The notes beneath the pieces are model-generated. The model was not told the DNA's origin, searched no databases, and saw nothing but the letters and a program-made list of their open reading frames with translations. The translations under genes were made by a program, and so were the position numbers. 23,749 nt of DNA from JAKSCF01 sp028279945 (GTDB lineage: Bacteria > Bacillota > Clostridia > Peptostreptococcales > JAAYPU01), in the NCBI GenBank assembly GCA_028279945.1, contig JANQMT010000203.1, positions 1 to 23,749 of the forward strand, given 5' to 3'. Position 1 is the stretch's first letter. The number at the start of each line of letters is the position of its first letter. Positions 6,944 through 14,501 of the stretch are shown one piece after another.

Positions 6944-8353
6944 TTATTTATGTCTTTCTACTTTAAACCTGTACATTTTATATTTTTCGTCTTTGGTGAT
7001 ATTCGCTTTCTTAAGTGCAATATTTAGCTGATCCTCTATAGTTTCAACGCCTTCAAGGTTTGGAAGCAGCAATCCTTTTCTAAATCCTTTTTCCACAATA
7101 ACACCATATTTTTTGACATCAAGCTCTTCTTTGCTGAATATTTCCTCAGGTTCTCCCAGAACATCCACTGAGTATACCAATTGTTCTAATTCATCTCTAT
7201 CAACTGGATAAAATCTAGGATCCTGAGTGCCTGAATGTATTGAATTTCTAATGATTTCTTTACCAATATTGTTTTCCACAGGCTGTGTTGTCCCAATACA
7301 GCCCCTGAGTTGTCCATCTTTTTTAATTGAAACAAAAACACCGGCTTTTTTGATCTTTAAATCTTCTTGTGTATAACTTGGTAAATCTATTGTGATTTGC
7401 TCATTGACATAAGCCTCTAAAGCCCTCCGTGCAAGCCTTACCAACGGGTCTTCCCTTTCACGTATTAAAAGGATTTTTTCATCGGACTTCTTTTTTAAGC
7501 AATCTAAAAACAATCTATTTTGATCTTTCTCCACAGGCTGAATAATCGCAGTACCATAACCTACACCAAAAGGCCCCTCATAGGATAAAACATCTGTGGA
7601 AATGCGCCAACCATCAAAAGCGCCAAGCATAATATCTATAGAGCTCAATCCGCATTCTCCTGCCTCAGTTACAATGCTATCCTCCAAAGAAAAGAACCCT
7701 TCTACATCACCCTCTTGGATGAGCTTCATTATGGTTTTATCAAATTGCTGCCCACTAGGATGATACCCTGCAGGCGCATCGGGCGTTAATTTATGGGATA
7801 AATCTCCACTTGCAATGACCACAGCATCATTAGAAGTGAAGGCCAGGCTTTCTGCAATGATTTTCCCAAAATGATACTGTTCTTCTCTGGGGATCATGCC
7901 ATAGTTGATATGAACTAATTGGTATGGTTTGTACACTTTTTCCACAAAATACAGCGGCACCACTGCCCCATGGTCCAAATCTGTATTTAATTTGTAATCT
8001 CTTATTCTTTCTTCATCTAATAAAACAGTTGGTACTCCTTGTTCCCAAGCTTCACCATCAAGCTCTTTGACAAAGTCCAGGTTATTTTCTTTTTCAATCT
8101 TTACATTTTTTGCACCAAATCGACTGAGATCACCTTTTAAAGTTGAAATGCCCATAATAGATATGGCATCTTTAAACAATGCCCCATGAGGTGAAATCAA
8201 AATAATCGTATGGGGCTTTTTCTCAGCTATGTCTTCTCCCATCTTGTTTAAAGCCTTAATGGTTTTTTCAATTTTCTGCTCTTGTCCTTTTCCTACATCT
8301 GGTATAATAACCGGCGGATGAGGCATTAAATATGCACCTAGTATTTTACCCAT
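6944..8353 (-). CDS. amrA: AmmeMemoRadiSam system MEMO-AMMECR1 fusion (B and A parts)
   Basis: A 469-residue two-domain protein. Residues 1-275 are a MEMO domain (related to the LigB dioxygenase fold), opening MGKILGAYLMPHPPVIIPDV with histidines H12, H56, H128 and H187 in conserved positions (SPHG, DHG, GDLSH). Residues 300-469 form an AMMECR1 domain with its hallmark LRGCIG at 349-354. In many bacteria these parts are separate genes beside a radical SAM gene; here they are fused, with the radical SAM gene 250 bp downstream. The biochemical role is unknown; metal-dependent or radical modification chemistry is speculation. The start at 8353 is chosen for its GGAG site nine bases upstream. The coding sequence also holds three TTTTCCACA motifs (7089, 7272, 7938). 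Confidence 0.92.
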   Translation of the reverse strand: MGKILGAYLMPHPPVIIPDVGKGQEQKIEKTIKALNKMGEDIAEKKPHTIILISPHGALFKDAISIMGISTLKGDLSRFGAKNVKIEKENNLDFVKELDGEAWEQGVPTVLLDEERIRDYKLNTDLDHGAVVPLYFVEKVYKPYQLVHINYGMIPREEQYHFGKIIAESLAFTSNDAVVIASGDLSHKLTPDAPAGYHPSGQQFDKTIMKLIQEGDVEGFFSLEDSIVTEAGECGLSSIDIMLGAFDGWRISTDVLSYEGPFGVGYGTAIIQPVEKDQNRLFLDCLKKKSDEKILLIREREDPLVRLARRALEAYVNEQITIDLPSYTQEDLKIKKAGVFVSIKKDGQLRGCIGTTQPVENNIGKEIIRNSIHSGTQDPRFYPVDRDELEQLVYSVDVLGEPEEIFSKEELDVKKYGVIVEKGFRKGLLLPNLEGVETIEDQLNIALKKANITKDEKYKMYRFKVERHK

Positions 8354-8384
8354 TTTAATCATCTCCATTTATTACTTATTTACA

Positions 8385-9125
8385 TTATTCATTCACTACA
8401 TAGTCTATACTTTTCTTTGGAGGATTATTTGTAACCTCACAATATTCTAAAAGTCCTTTATATATACATTCAGACAATTTCATTTGGTAATCATCTGTTT
8501 GAAGCAATTGAGCTTCATTGCTGTTGGATAAAAAGCCGCATTCCACCAGGACAGTAGGTACTTTCACATTTTTTAAAAGTAAAATATCATTTTTAGCTTT
8601 GATTTGGCGATGATTGCCATTATCAATACCCTCAAGTAAAGCTTTCTGTACCTCTGCTGCCAGCAGCTTGCTCTCCGGTGAATGACTGGGATAAAAGGTT
8701 TGTGCTCCATAGCAGGATGATTGTGGGAAACTGTTAAGGTGGATAATAAAAACATAGTCAGGCTCCGCTTTGTCAATTAATTTCTTCCGGTTTACAAGGT
8801 CCTGCATTTTTTTACTGCGTATGCTACCATTTCCTGAATAAAGGCCTTCATCTTTTTCTCTGGTCATAACAACTTTCCATCCATTTTCTTCAAATATACT
8901 TTTTAATTTTAAAGAAATGGCTAAATTAATATCACTTTCTCTAACTCCCGTTGAACTGACTGCACCGCCATCTATTCCTCCATGACCTGGATCAATGACC
9001 ACTACACTCAAGTACTTTGTTTCAAATACTTCCATTACTGATTCAAAATTGAATAATATTAATATCCCAAACATTACCGCTAAAAAACTCGTAATGATGA
9101 CTTTCTTCTTGATTACAATCAACAT
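8385..9125 (-). CDS. cwlD: N-acetylmuramoyl-L-alanine amidase CwlD (spore cortex)
   Basis: The 246-residue protein has an N-terminal membrane anchor (about residues 9-26) and an Amidase_3 zinc hydrolase domain. The expected zinc and catalytic residues are visible: H48 (DPGHGGIDGG), E63 (VRESDINLAI), H129 (IIHLNSF) and E195 (VECGFLSN). CwlD removes the peptide from muramic acid so that the muramic delta-lactam of spore cortex can form, which makes the host a likely endospore former. Length and membrane anchor match CwlD rather than the larger secreted amidases. The ATG at 9125 follows a GGGGGG-type ribosome site that can pair with an upstream complementary tract. The AmmeMemoRadiSam gene follows 31 bp downstream. 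Confidence 0.9.
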   Translation of the reverse strand: MLIVIKKKVIITSFLAVMFGILILFNFESVMEVFETKYLSVVVIDPGHGGIDGGAVSSTGVRESDINLAISLKLKSIFEENGWKVVMTREKDEGLYSGNGSIRSKKMQDLVNRKKLIDKAEPDYVFIIHLNSFPQSSCYGAQTFYPSHSPESKLLAAEVQKALLEGIDNGNHRQIKAKNDILLLKNVKVPTVLVECGFLSNSNEAQLLQTDDYQMKLSECIYKGLLEYCEVTNNPPKKSIDYVVNE

Positions 9126-9135
9126 ATATAAATTG

Positions 9136-9192
9136 CCCCCCTGTCTCCATATTATTTTATTCGCGTCAAAATCAAATATGAAAGCAGGGGGG
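9136..9192 (-). promoter_or_regulatory. Inverted repeat able to mask the cwlD ribosome site
   Basis: CAGGGGGG, the only purine-rich ribosome-site candidate of cwlD (9136-9143 on the minus strand), is exactly complementary to CCCCCCTG 41 nt upstream (9185-9192). Pairing would give an 8-bp, almost all G-C stem, ten bases from the start codon. In this AT-rich context the G6 and C6 runs stand out. Confidence 0.45.
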
Positions 9193-9219
9193 ATTTTTTC
9201 TTCTTAATGTAACATTTTG

Positions 9220-9750
9220 TTATTTCTTATCCATATAGACTCTACTGCCTGTCGCACTTTTCTGTTTTTGATATTTTCCGTTATAAGGGCATACCGCTTC
9301 TTTATCCATTTCGGCAAAAACCAACTGACAAACTCTTCGACCTGACGTTAACTTTATAGGTAATCTATTAGCATTGTATAATTCCAAAGTAATCTCTCCT
9401 TCAAATCCTGGATCTACCCATCCAGCATTTTGAATAAAAAGACCAATTCTACCTATAGAACTTCGTCCTTCTACAAAAGCCGTTAAATTATTGGGAAGTT
9501 TTATGTATTCCAATGTTGTTGCTAATAAGAAAGAGTGGGGCGGAATAATCACTTCGTTACTGGTAAATTCCAAGTACTTAATTTCTTTATCCAATGACAT
9601 GGATTCAACCGTATTTTCATCTACCTTCAAAAAATGATTTCCCAGTCTTAGATCAACTGATGCAGGTTGAATTTGTTCTTCAATGATTGGCTCAATTTTT
9701 AAGTCACCTTGCTCTAAATATTTTTTTATGGTTCCATCCGATAGTATCAT
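9220..9750 (-). CDS. dcd: dCTP deaminase
   Basis: The 176-residue protein has the signature of trimeric dCTP deaminases of the dUTPase fold: EGRSSIGRIGLFIQNAGWVD at about 94-113, followed by PGFEGEITLEL, which carries the catalytic glutamate. It deaminates dCTP to dUTP on the route to dTMP; some family members also hydrolyse the dUTP, which I cannot exclude. The N-terminus (MILSDGTIKKYLEQG) is full length. It starts 8 bp after the AI-2E permease stop codon, so the two are co-transcribed. Confidence 0.93.
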   Translation of the reverse strand: MILSDGTIKKYLEQGDLKIEPIIEEQIQPASVDLRLGNHFLKVDENTVESMSLDKEIKYLEFTSNEVIIPPHSFLLATTLEYIKLPNNLTAFVEGRSSIGRIGLFIQNAGWVDPGFEGEITLELYNANRLPIKLTSGRRVCQLVFAEMDKEAVCPYNGKYQKQKSATGSRVYMDKK

Positions 9751-9758
9751 TTTACACC

Positions 9759-10928
9759 TCAGTTTTTATTTGTACTATTTTGTAATATTAGCTTTTTATT
9801 GAGTCTGTAATTCAGAATATCTAAAATTACCGCTGTGATTGGTGCCCCAAAGAACATCCCTGGAATACCAAAAAGCTTACCGCCTAAGATAACAGAGAAC
9901 ATGATCCATATAGGACTGATTTTCAAGGAATCCCCAACCATCTTTGGTGTAAGAAATAATGCATCCACAAACTGTAGCAGCAGCAGAAAGAGAAAAACCC
10001 ATAACCCCAGCCATGGGTCAATTAAAGCGACTAATATACCTCCTACCGCTTCTCCAATAAATGGTCCAAAGTAGGGAATCATGTTAGTCGCAGCAAAAAC
10101 AACGCTTATCAGCATTGTGTATGGACTCTTTAATACAATCAGACCAACGAAACATACTATGCCCAATATAGCTGAAGCAAGCGCTTTACCTAAAACATAT
10201 TTAATAAAAGTACGGTTCATTTTTTTCCAGAATATATTGTATCTGACAATTGCTTTTTTCCCAAATAATCCTTTTACAATTTTTTTTGACCCTTCCACCC
10301 ATACATCCTTTGATATAATGAAATAGGCAGATGCAATCAATGATAAAATCACCACAATTGTATTGGTGGTAAAAGAAATAGCACTAAAGATAACTGTACT
10401 GGTAATGGTTGTCGCTTTATTTTCTACAGTTTCAAATATTGAATTAATGAAATCGGCAATCTTCACTGTCAGTATATCTGCGTCTCCACTATAGACATTA
10501 TTGTTAAATTCCAGCAGCATTTGTTGTCCCTTATCTAATATTTCCGGTAATTCTTCAAATAAATCTGTAACACTGGTCACCACTTCGGGAAGAATATATA
10601 CCATTGCAGATACGATTAGGTACACCAATATTGTATAGATACATAAGGTACTAATAGCTCGTCTAAGCTTTGGTTTCATTTTATCAAAAAAGATTCTTGA
10701 TATGACTATTTTATCAAAAAGCTCTACAATAGGATTGAATATGTATGCTATAATGGCACCAAAAACAAATGGTTTGGCTGAACTGATTATTTTGCCTACT
10801 TTTTCTCCGGCATTGATATATACATCATCAGCATTATCCATGAACTTATATACAATAATGGTAATGACAATAAGGATTAATAGCCGTAAAGTCGATAACC
10901 AACTTTTGGAGTCATAAATGTTTTTCAT
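9759..10928 (-). CDS. AI-2E family transporter / PerM-like permease
   Basis: A 389-residue membrane protein of the AI-2 exporter-like superfamily (PF01594). It has two N-terminal transmembrane helices (about 15-60), a pair of segments with a large soluble region between (about 75-200), and a block of C-terminal helices with conserved NMIPYFGPFIGE (about 283-294) and IWIMFSVILGGKLFGIPGMF. Family members include signal exporters and Na+/H+ antiporters; the substrate here is unknown. I set the start at 10928, where AAAGGA precedes the ATG by eight bases, rather than the ATG nine bases further upstream that overlaps it. It is the first gene of an apparent permease-dcd(-cwlD) unit. The 170 bp upstream are AT-rich, with a TATAAT on the minus strand near 11000 but no convincing -35. 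Confidence 0.85.
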   Translation of the reverse strand: MKNIYDSKSWLSTLRLLILIVITIIVYKFMDNADDVYINAGEKVGKIISSAKPFVFGAIIAYIFNPIVELFDKIVISRIFFDKMKPKLRRAISTLCIYTILVYLIVSAMVYILPEVVTSVTDLFEELPEILDKGQQMLLEFNNNVYSGDADILTVKIADFINSIFETVENKATTITSTVIFSAISFTTNTIVVILSLIASAYFIISKDVWVEGSKKIVKGLFGKKAIVRYNIFWKKMNRTFIKYVLGKALASAILGIVCFVGLIVLKSPYTMLISVVFAATNMIPYFGPFIGEAVGGILVALIDPWLGLWVFLFLLLLQFVDALFLTPKMVGDSLKISPIWIMFSVILGGKLFGIPGMFFGAPITAVILDILNYRLNKKLILQNSTNKN

Positions 10929-11098
10929 AAGTTTCATCCTTTAACCCGGATTATCCACGATAAACTACAAAAACCAGGGTTTTAAAATCTTTATGTTTTT
11001 ATTATACAGAAAGTTTTTTTTTAATACTACTTATTGCCTTAAAAAAATCTATTTTTCTGAATTTTGACTATTTATGAGACTTACTATAGAATCAATAG

Positions 11099-11198
11099 TA
11101 ATTAATAATGAACAATGAATAATTAATAGTTAAAGAGGAGATTTTGTGAAACAAAATCATCAATAGTTATTCATTATTCATTATCAATTATTAATTAA
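11099..11198. repeat. Palindromic AT-rich intergenic repeat, copy R3 (short form, ~100 bp)
   Basis: AT-rich inverted ends of the same ATTAATAATGAACAATGAATAA type as R1 and R2 enclose a single core, GATTTTGTgaaACAAAATC (about 11140-11158). The core's loop is the complement of that in R1/R2, so this copy is inverted relative to them and lacks the second core. It ends just before the ribosome site of alaX and so forms most of that gene's leader. Confidence 0.75.
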
Positions 11199-11211
11199 AG
11201 AGGAGGTTATT

Positions 11212-12402
11212 ATGACCGTTAAACTTTTTCATGAAGATGTTTATTTAACCGAATGTTATAGTCAGATCGTTGATATACACAACAATGATGATGATCAATT
11301 TATTATATTGGATCAAACTATTTTTTCGCCTAGAGCAGGTGGTCAACCGGGAGATCAAGGCACTATCGGAGGATGTGATGTAAAGCGTGTTATTGAAAAG
11401 GATGGCGTTATCTACCATCAAGTTGCTTCTATTCCGGCAACCAAACAAGTGCATTGTCAAATCGACTGGGCACATCGTTTGGATATGATGCAAAATCATT
11501 GCGGCGAACATATTTTATCCGGCATCTTTTTTAGTGAATATGGAGCAGCTAATAAAGGATTCCATATGAGCAGTGATACCGTTACTATGGATATCGACAT
11601 GCAAAATATAGATCATGAAATAATAGAACGTGTAGAGAATTTAGCCAATAATGCCGTGTATAATAATTATCCCATACATACAACTTTTCTTGATAGTAAA
11701 GATGAAGCTGATAAATATTCTTTAAGAAAGTCCCTTAATGTATCAGAAGATATAAAAATAATAACAATTGAAAAGACAGATTGTATTGCTTGTTGTGGTA
11801 CGCATCCTTCTTATACAGGGGAAGTTGGCATCATCAAAATCACTAAATATGAAAAATATAAAGGAATGACTCGAATTTATTTTAAATGTGGACAAAGAGC
11901 ATTAAGGGATTATCAATTTAAGCATGAAATTGCCACTGAACTCTATAGAATGTACTCCGGAAATTCCAGCAATATTATTGACAAAATAAAAAAAGAAGAA
12001 GAGAAGAATAAATCCATAAGAAAAGAACTTACAGATTATAAAAATTCTATCAGTAAGCTGGAAGCTGAAAAAATAGGCATGCTTGAAAAAGATTTTATTG
12101 TGCTTCGTTATCAAGATTATGGCACAGACGTACTACAAAATATTATTAAAAGAACTCTAAATAACTCTAGTAAAATATTAGTACTTGTATCTGATTCTCA
12201 CAATGCTGTCGTACTGGCTCATAACATGCCTTCTTCCGATATACAATTTGGACAACTGGTTAAAAAATATGCCATAAATCTGGGAGGCAAAGGCGGGGGC
12301 TCTAATACTTCTGCACAAGTTGGTTTCAATGATAAAGCTTCTATGGATGCATTTTGCGATATAATTGTAGGAGTATTAAGCAATAGTAATCCCAATATCT
12401 AA
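11212..12402 (+). CDS. alaX: AlaX-type alanyl-tRNA editing protein with DHHA1 domain
   Basis: A 396-residue homologue of the alanyl-tRNA synthetase editing module. Residues 1-90 form the beta-barrel segment that begins the editing domain (FSPRAGGQPGDQGT at 38-51). Residues 91-240 are the editing core with zinc ligands H96, H100 (NHCGEH), C194 and H198 (CCGTH). A coiled coil covers about 255-300, and the C-terminal DHHA1 domain ends in the glycine-rich LGGKGGGSNTSAQVG. There is no aminoacylation domain, so it should act in trans to deacylate Ser- or Gly-tRNA(Ala), like long AlaX proteins. It has a strong AGAGGAGG site and is the only plus-strand gene in the window. Nothing follows it in the same direction. 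Confidence 0.9.
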   Translation: MTVKLFHEDVYLTECYSQIVDIHNNDDDQFIILDQTIFSPRAGGQPGDQGTIGGCDVKRVIEKDGVIYHQVASIPATKQVHCQIDWAHRLDMMQNHCGEHILSGIFFSEYGAANKGFHMSSDTVTMDIDMQNIDHEIIERVENLANNAVYNNYPIHTTFLDSKDEADKYSLRKSLNVSEDIKIITIEKTDCIACCGTHPSYTGEVGIIKITKYEKYKGMTRIYFKCGQRALRDYQFKHEIATELYRMYSGNSSNIIDKIKKEEEKNKSIRKELTDYKNSISKLEAEKIGMLEKDFIVLRYQDYGTDVLQNIIKRTLNNSSKILVLVSDSHNAVVLAHNMPSSDIQFGQLVKKYAINLGGKGGGSNTSAQVGFNDKASMDAFCDIIVGVLSNSNPNI

Positions 12403-12805
12403 GAAATCACCACATCACCTTGTTCCTCTCGATGATACAAGATAATGAATAACAGTATTTCCTAATATACATACTTTAGTAAATTCATTAGGCCCTGCTG
12501 AACGAATACATATTATTAACTACAGGAGATATTTGGTATATAATTTGTAATGAAGAAATACTAGTTTTAATGAAGTGCAACGGAATTAAAACCAAAGGGT
12601 GGTAATACTTTGTAGAGGTTTAGGCACTGACCGTCAAGCTCTAGTATATTTAAATGTATTGCCCTTTGTTTATTTTGTAATGAAAATTATATGCCTAATG
12701 TCTCTCAACATAAACCATAATGCAAGAATATTATTAACTATTGACCGTTTTTATGCACTCCTAATGAGTGAAGCTTTCATCAAGCTTTCTAATGAGAAAT
12801 AAATA
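12403..12805. other. Gene-poor spacer between convergent genes
   Basis: About 400 bp without a supportable gene. A 67-codon plus-strand ORF (12599-12802) has no ribosome site and no recognisable family, and its composition matches translated AT-rich spacer. There is a tandem AATGAG/AAGCTTTC near-repeat at about 12764-12797. The stretch may be the remains of decayed sequence; I see no RNA gene in it. Confidence 0.4.
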
Positions 12806-12828
12806 TGGTGGCCACGGTTGAGCCACCA
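12806..12828. terminator. Hairpin between alaX and the DUF1893 gene
   Basis: A 7-bp perfect stem (12806-12812 with 12822-12828, 9-nt loop) of GGTGGC/GCCACC type. It is followed on the plus strand by a short T-rich tract. It probably terminates convergent transcripts. Confidence 0.4.
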
Positions 12829-12837
12829 CTACATTTT

Positions 12838-12880
12838 GGGAAGATTTTGTGGAACAAAATCCTCCATAAATTAATTATTG
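12838..12880. repeat. Fragment of the AT-rich palindromic repeat, copy R4
   Basis: The core GATTTTGTggaACAAAATC (12843-12861) is flanked by a GGGA/TCCT extension and, on the right, by ATTAATTATTG-like end sequence that runs into the DUF1893 stop codon. The left AT-rich terminus is missing. The last Asn codons of the neighbouring protein appear to come from the repeat end. Confidence 0.55.
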
Positions 12881-13317
12881 TTCAACGCATTATTTCTAAG
12901 CTTCTCAAGGGTTTGGTTAATTTTTTGCAGCGCTTTTTCGATATCATCTTCATTAACTACCGACGATTCTATAGGACATCGGCCATCTCCTGTTCTATTC
13001 TTTATATAAGGTACAACTTTACCGCTGATTACATCGGTATGATGCTTAAATAATAGATCTTGAGCTGACTCACTTATTATTGGCGTGTATAACCCTTTGA
13101 CCGACATTGCAATTAATAAAAAGGCTGCTCCTTTTCCTATGATTTTATCCGCTACATAAATATTGGTATGCTTTTTATATTCATCACTTTGAAAAAAATC
13201 TAATAGGGGTTTTACGCCCTTATCCTTGGATGTGAATAAAATATTTTCTTCGTTTCCAATGACACAAGTATAATGTTTTTCCTCAAGTTCCTGTTTCAAG
13301 TGATTTAGTGGATTCAT
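12871..13317 (-). CDS. DUF1893 family protein (cytidine-deaminase-like fold)
   Basis: The 148-residue protein matches what I recall of the DUF1893 family, whose structural representative has a cytidine-deaminase-like fold but no known activity. The central stretch VADKIIGKGAAFLLIAMSV, followed later by TPIISESAQDLL and a NRTGDGRCPIES segment (about 107-118), is characteristic. The C-terminus is an amphipathic helix ending in an Asn-rich tail. Its ATG lies 35 bp inside the end of the ECF S-component gene, with an AGAAAGGA site, so the two are translationally coupled. The function is unknown; the coupling suggests a role with the vitamin or metabolite imported by that transporter. Confidence 0.75.
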   Translation of the reverse strand: MNPLNHLKQELEEKHYTCVIGNEENILFTSKDKGVKPLLDFFQSDEYKKHTNIYVADKIIGKGAAFLLIAMSVKGLYTPIISESAQDLLFKHHTDVISGKVVPYIKNRTGDGRCPIESSVVNEDDIEKALQKINQTLEKLRNNALNNN

Positions 13318-13825
13318 TTTTAAAAATATTCCTTTCTAATACTATAACAATAGCCGGTAATAAAAGTATTTGTATAATAATCCCCGGTAAACCTTTGGCT
13401 ACTGCAGCGGTGACACTAAAACTCCCGGGTAATGTTATGCCAAATAAAGGTATTACAATTGCAATTAACAGGCCATAAACCACTCTTCCGGATACCATGG
13501 CAGCAAAAAGAGAAATGTATATATTTTTTTTATATTTAAAGTACAGCATGCCTGCTACCCATCCATATATCCCCAGTTCTGCTACCATGAACCATAATCT
13601 TGGTACCGGCGGCATCCCAGTAATAGCACCGCTTAAAAGAGGTGAAAAGATGCCCGTTATGATGCCTACCAGCGGCCCGCATAACATGCCGGCTGCTATT
13701 ACAGGTAAGTGCATGGGTAAAAAGACCCCTCCCAGCATAGGCCCTCCTATGAAGTGAAAAATTTGCGGAATAATAATTCCCAAAGCTATAAATACAGAGC
13801 TGTATACTAATTTTCTTGTATTCAT
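13283..13825 (-). CDS. ECF transporter S component (substrate-binding membrane subunit)
   Basis: A 180-residue hydrophobic protein with about six membrane helices, beginning MNTRKLVYSSVFIALGIIIP as is typical of ECF S components. Such proteins bind a vitamin or trace metabolite and use a shared EcfAA'T module for uptake; no Ecf module is encoded here, so it is a group II (shared-module) type. The substrate cannot be assigned. The start at 13825 has an AGAAAGGAGATC ribosome site. A longer frame to 13933 runs through a structured untranslated leader and is not coding in my view. It overlaps the DUF1893 gene downstream. Confidence 0.8.
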   Translation of the reverse strand: MNTRKLVYSSVFIALGIIIPQIFHFIGGPMLGGVFLPMHLPVIAAGMLCGPLVGIITGIFSPLLSGAITGMPPVPRLWFMVAELGIYGWVAGMLYFKYKKNIYISLFAAMVSGRVVYGLLIAIVIPLFGITLPGSFSVTAAVAKGLPGIIIQILLLPAIVIVLERNIFKNESTKSLETGT

Positions 13826-13882
13826 TTTTGATCTCCTTTCTACAGAGAAACACCACAGAGGGATGTTCCCTATATTAAAATA

Positions 13883-13952
13883 GCAATTTAAAATTGGTAA
13901 AAGATTGCCGCGCCTATGGGCTTTCAAAGACATTGAGCAATTGGGCCTTTAC
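13883..13952 (-). promoter_or_regulatory. Candidate structured RNA leader of the ECF S-component gene
   Basis: On the minus strand, GTAAA (13948-13952) can pair with TTTAC (13897-13901), and ATTGC (13937-13941) with GCAAT (13904-13908), enclosing a small GCC-CATA-GGC hairpin. The same GCAAT can instead pair with a second ATTGC at 13883-13887, giving two exclusive folds. A further hairpin, AGGGA-aca-TCCCT, lies between this and the ribosome site. I could not match it to TPP, THF, preQ1, FMN or cobalamin riboswitch consensus. Confidence 0.3.
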
Positions 13953-13955
13953 TGA

Positions 13956-13992
13956 AAAAAAAACCACAAAGTATTAACCTTCGTGGTTTTTT
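13956..13992. terminator. Terminator at the 3' end of the DUF3842 gene
   Basis: An A-rich/ACCAC arm (about 13956-13971) pairs with a GTGGT/T-rich arm (about 13978-13992), with one mismatch, giving runs of T on both strands. The stem includes the last codons of DUF3842. It looks like a bidirectional-type intrinsic terminator separating DUF3842 from the ECF S-component leader. Confidence 0.6.
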
Positions 13993-14396
13993 ATATCTTC
14001 TTGTATTTCATATACAATTTCACATATTAAATTCTGAATACTAACATTCTTTATGCCTGGGATGGTTACCCCGCATCTGTTAATGGGTATGAGGAATTTT
14101 TTAGCCGGACTTTTTGAAATTGAAATGGCAATATCTTGTGATATTTCGCCCAGCATAGAATCAGTAAGTATAATGGCCAAAGGTCCAACAATCATGTCTA
14201 CTTTTTCACAAGTTACTTTAATAGCATTTTGGCCCGTAGCACCTACATCAGCGCCCGCTTTTATCATGTTGGAAGTTGCTTGAGAATTCGTTCCCAAGGC
14301 AATGATTTCTATATCATCTTTAATTAATTTTCGAATATTTTCTACAATTGACTTTCCAATGCCTCCACCTTGTCCATCAATGACTGCTATTTTCAC
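13974..14396 (-). CDS. DUF3842 family protein
   Basis: The 140-residue protein starts with a Rossmann-like glycine-rich segment (IAVIDGQGGGIGKSIVENI, residues 3-21). It continues with GTNSQATSNMIKAGAD and an NPxxR-like middle (LIPINRCGVTIPGIKN) that I associate with DUF3842, a small clostridial family of unknown function. It starts at a GTG (14394-14396) with AGGAGTG eight bases upstream; the nearby ATG gives only a two-codon ORF. It lies just upstream of the ECF S-component gene on the same strand but is separated from it by a terminator. Nucleotide binding is plausible from the N-terminus but unproven. Confidence 0.7.
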   Translation of the reverse strand: MKIAVIDGQGGGIGKSIVENIRKLIKDDIEIIALGTNSQATSNMIKAGADVGATGQNAIKVTCEKVDMIVGPLAIILTDSMLGEISQDIAISISKSPAKKFLIPINRCGVTIPGIKNVSIQNLICEIVYEIQEDIKNHEG

Positions 14397-14501
14397 AGCA
14401 TCACTCCTACTTGTCTATATTACTATATGATGCCATTTTTCTTATTTATAGTCAACACTTTTTTTTGAATTTTCTTAACACTGCTTGACAGCTTAGAATT
14501 A

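Noticed and set aside
12596..12610. AGGGTGGTAATAC resembling the T-box antiterminator motif AGGGTGGNACCGCG
   Set aside because: Only the first eight or so bases fit; there is no specifier stem, no following terminator and no plus-strand gene downstream.
12599..12802. 67-codon plus-strand ORF
   Set aside because: No ribosome site, no recognisable domain, and it sits in an AT-rich spacer with a hairpin right after it.
13826..13933. 36-codon N-terminal extension of the ECF S component
   Set aside because: It runs through the leader and over the AGAAAGGAG ribosome site; S components begin with the membrane helix seen at the internal ATG.
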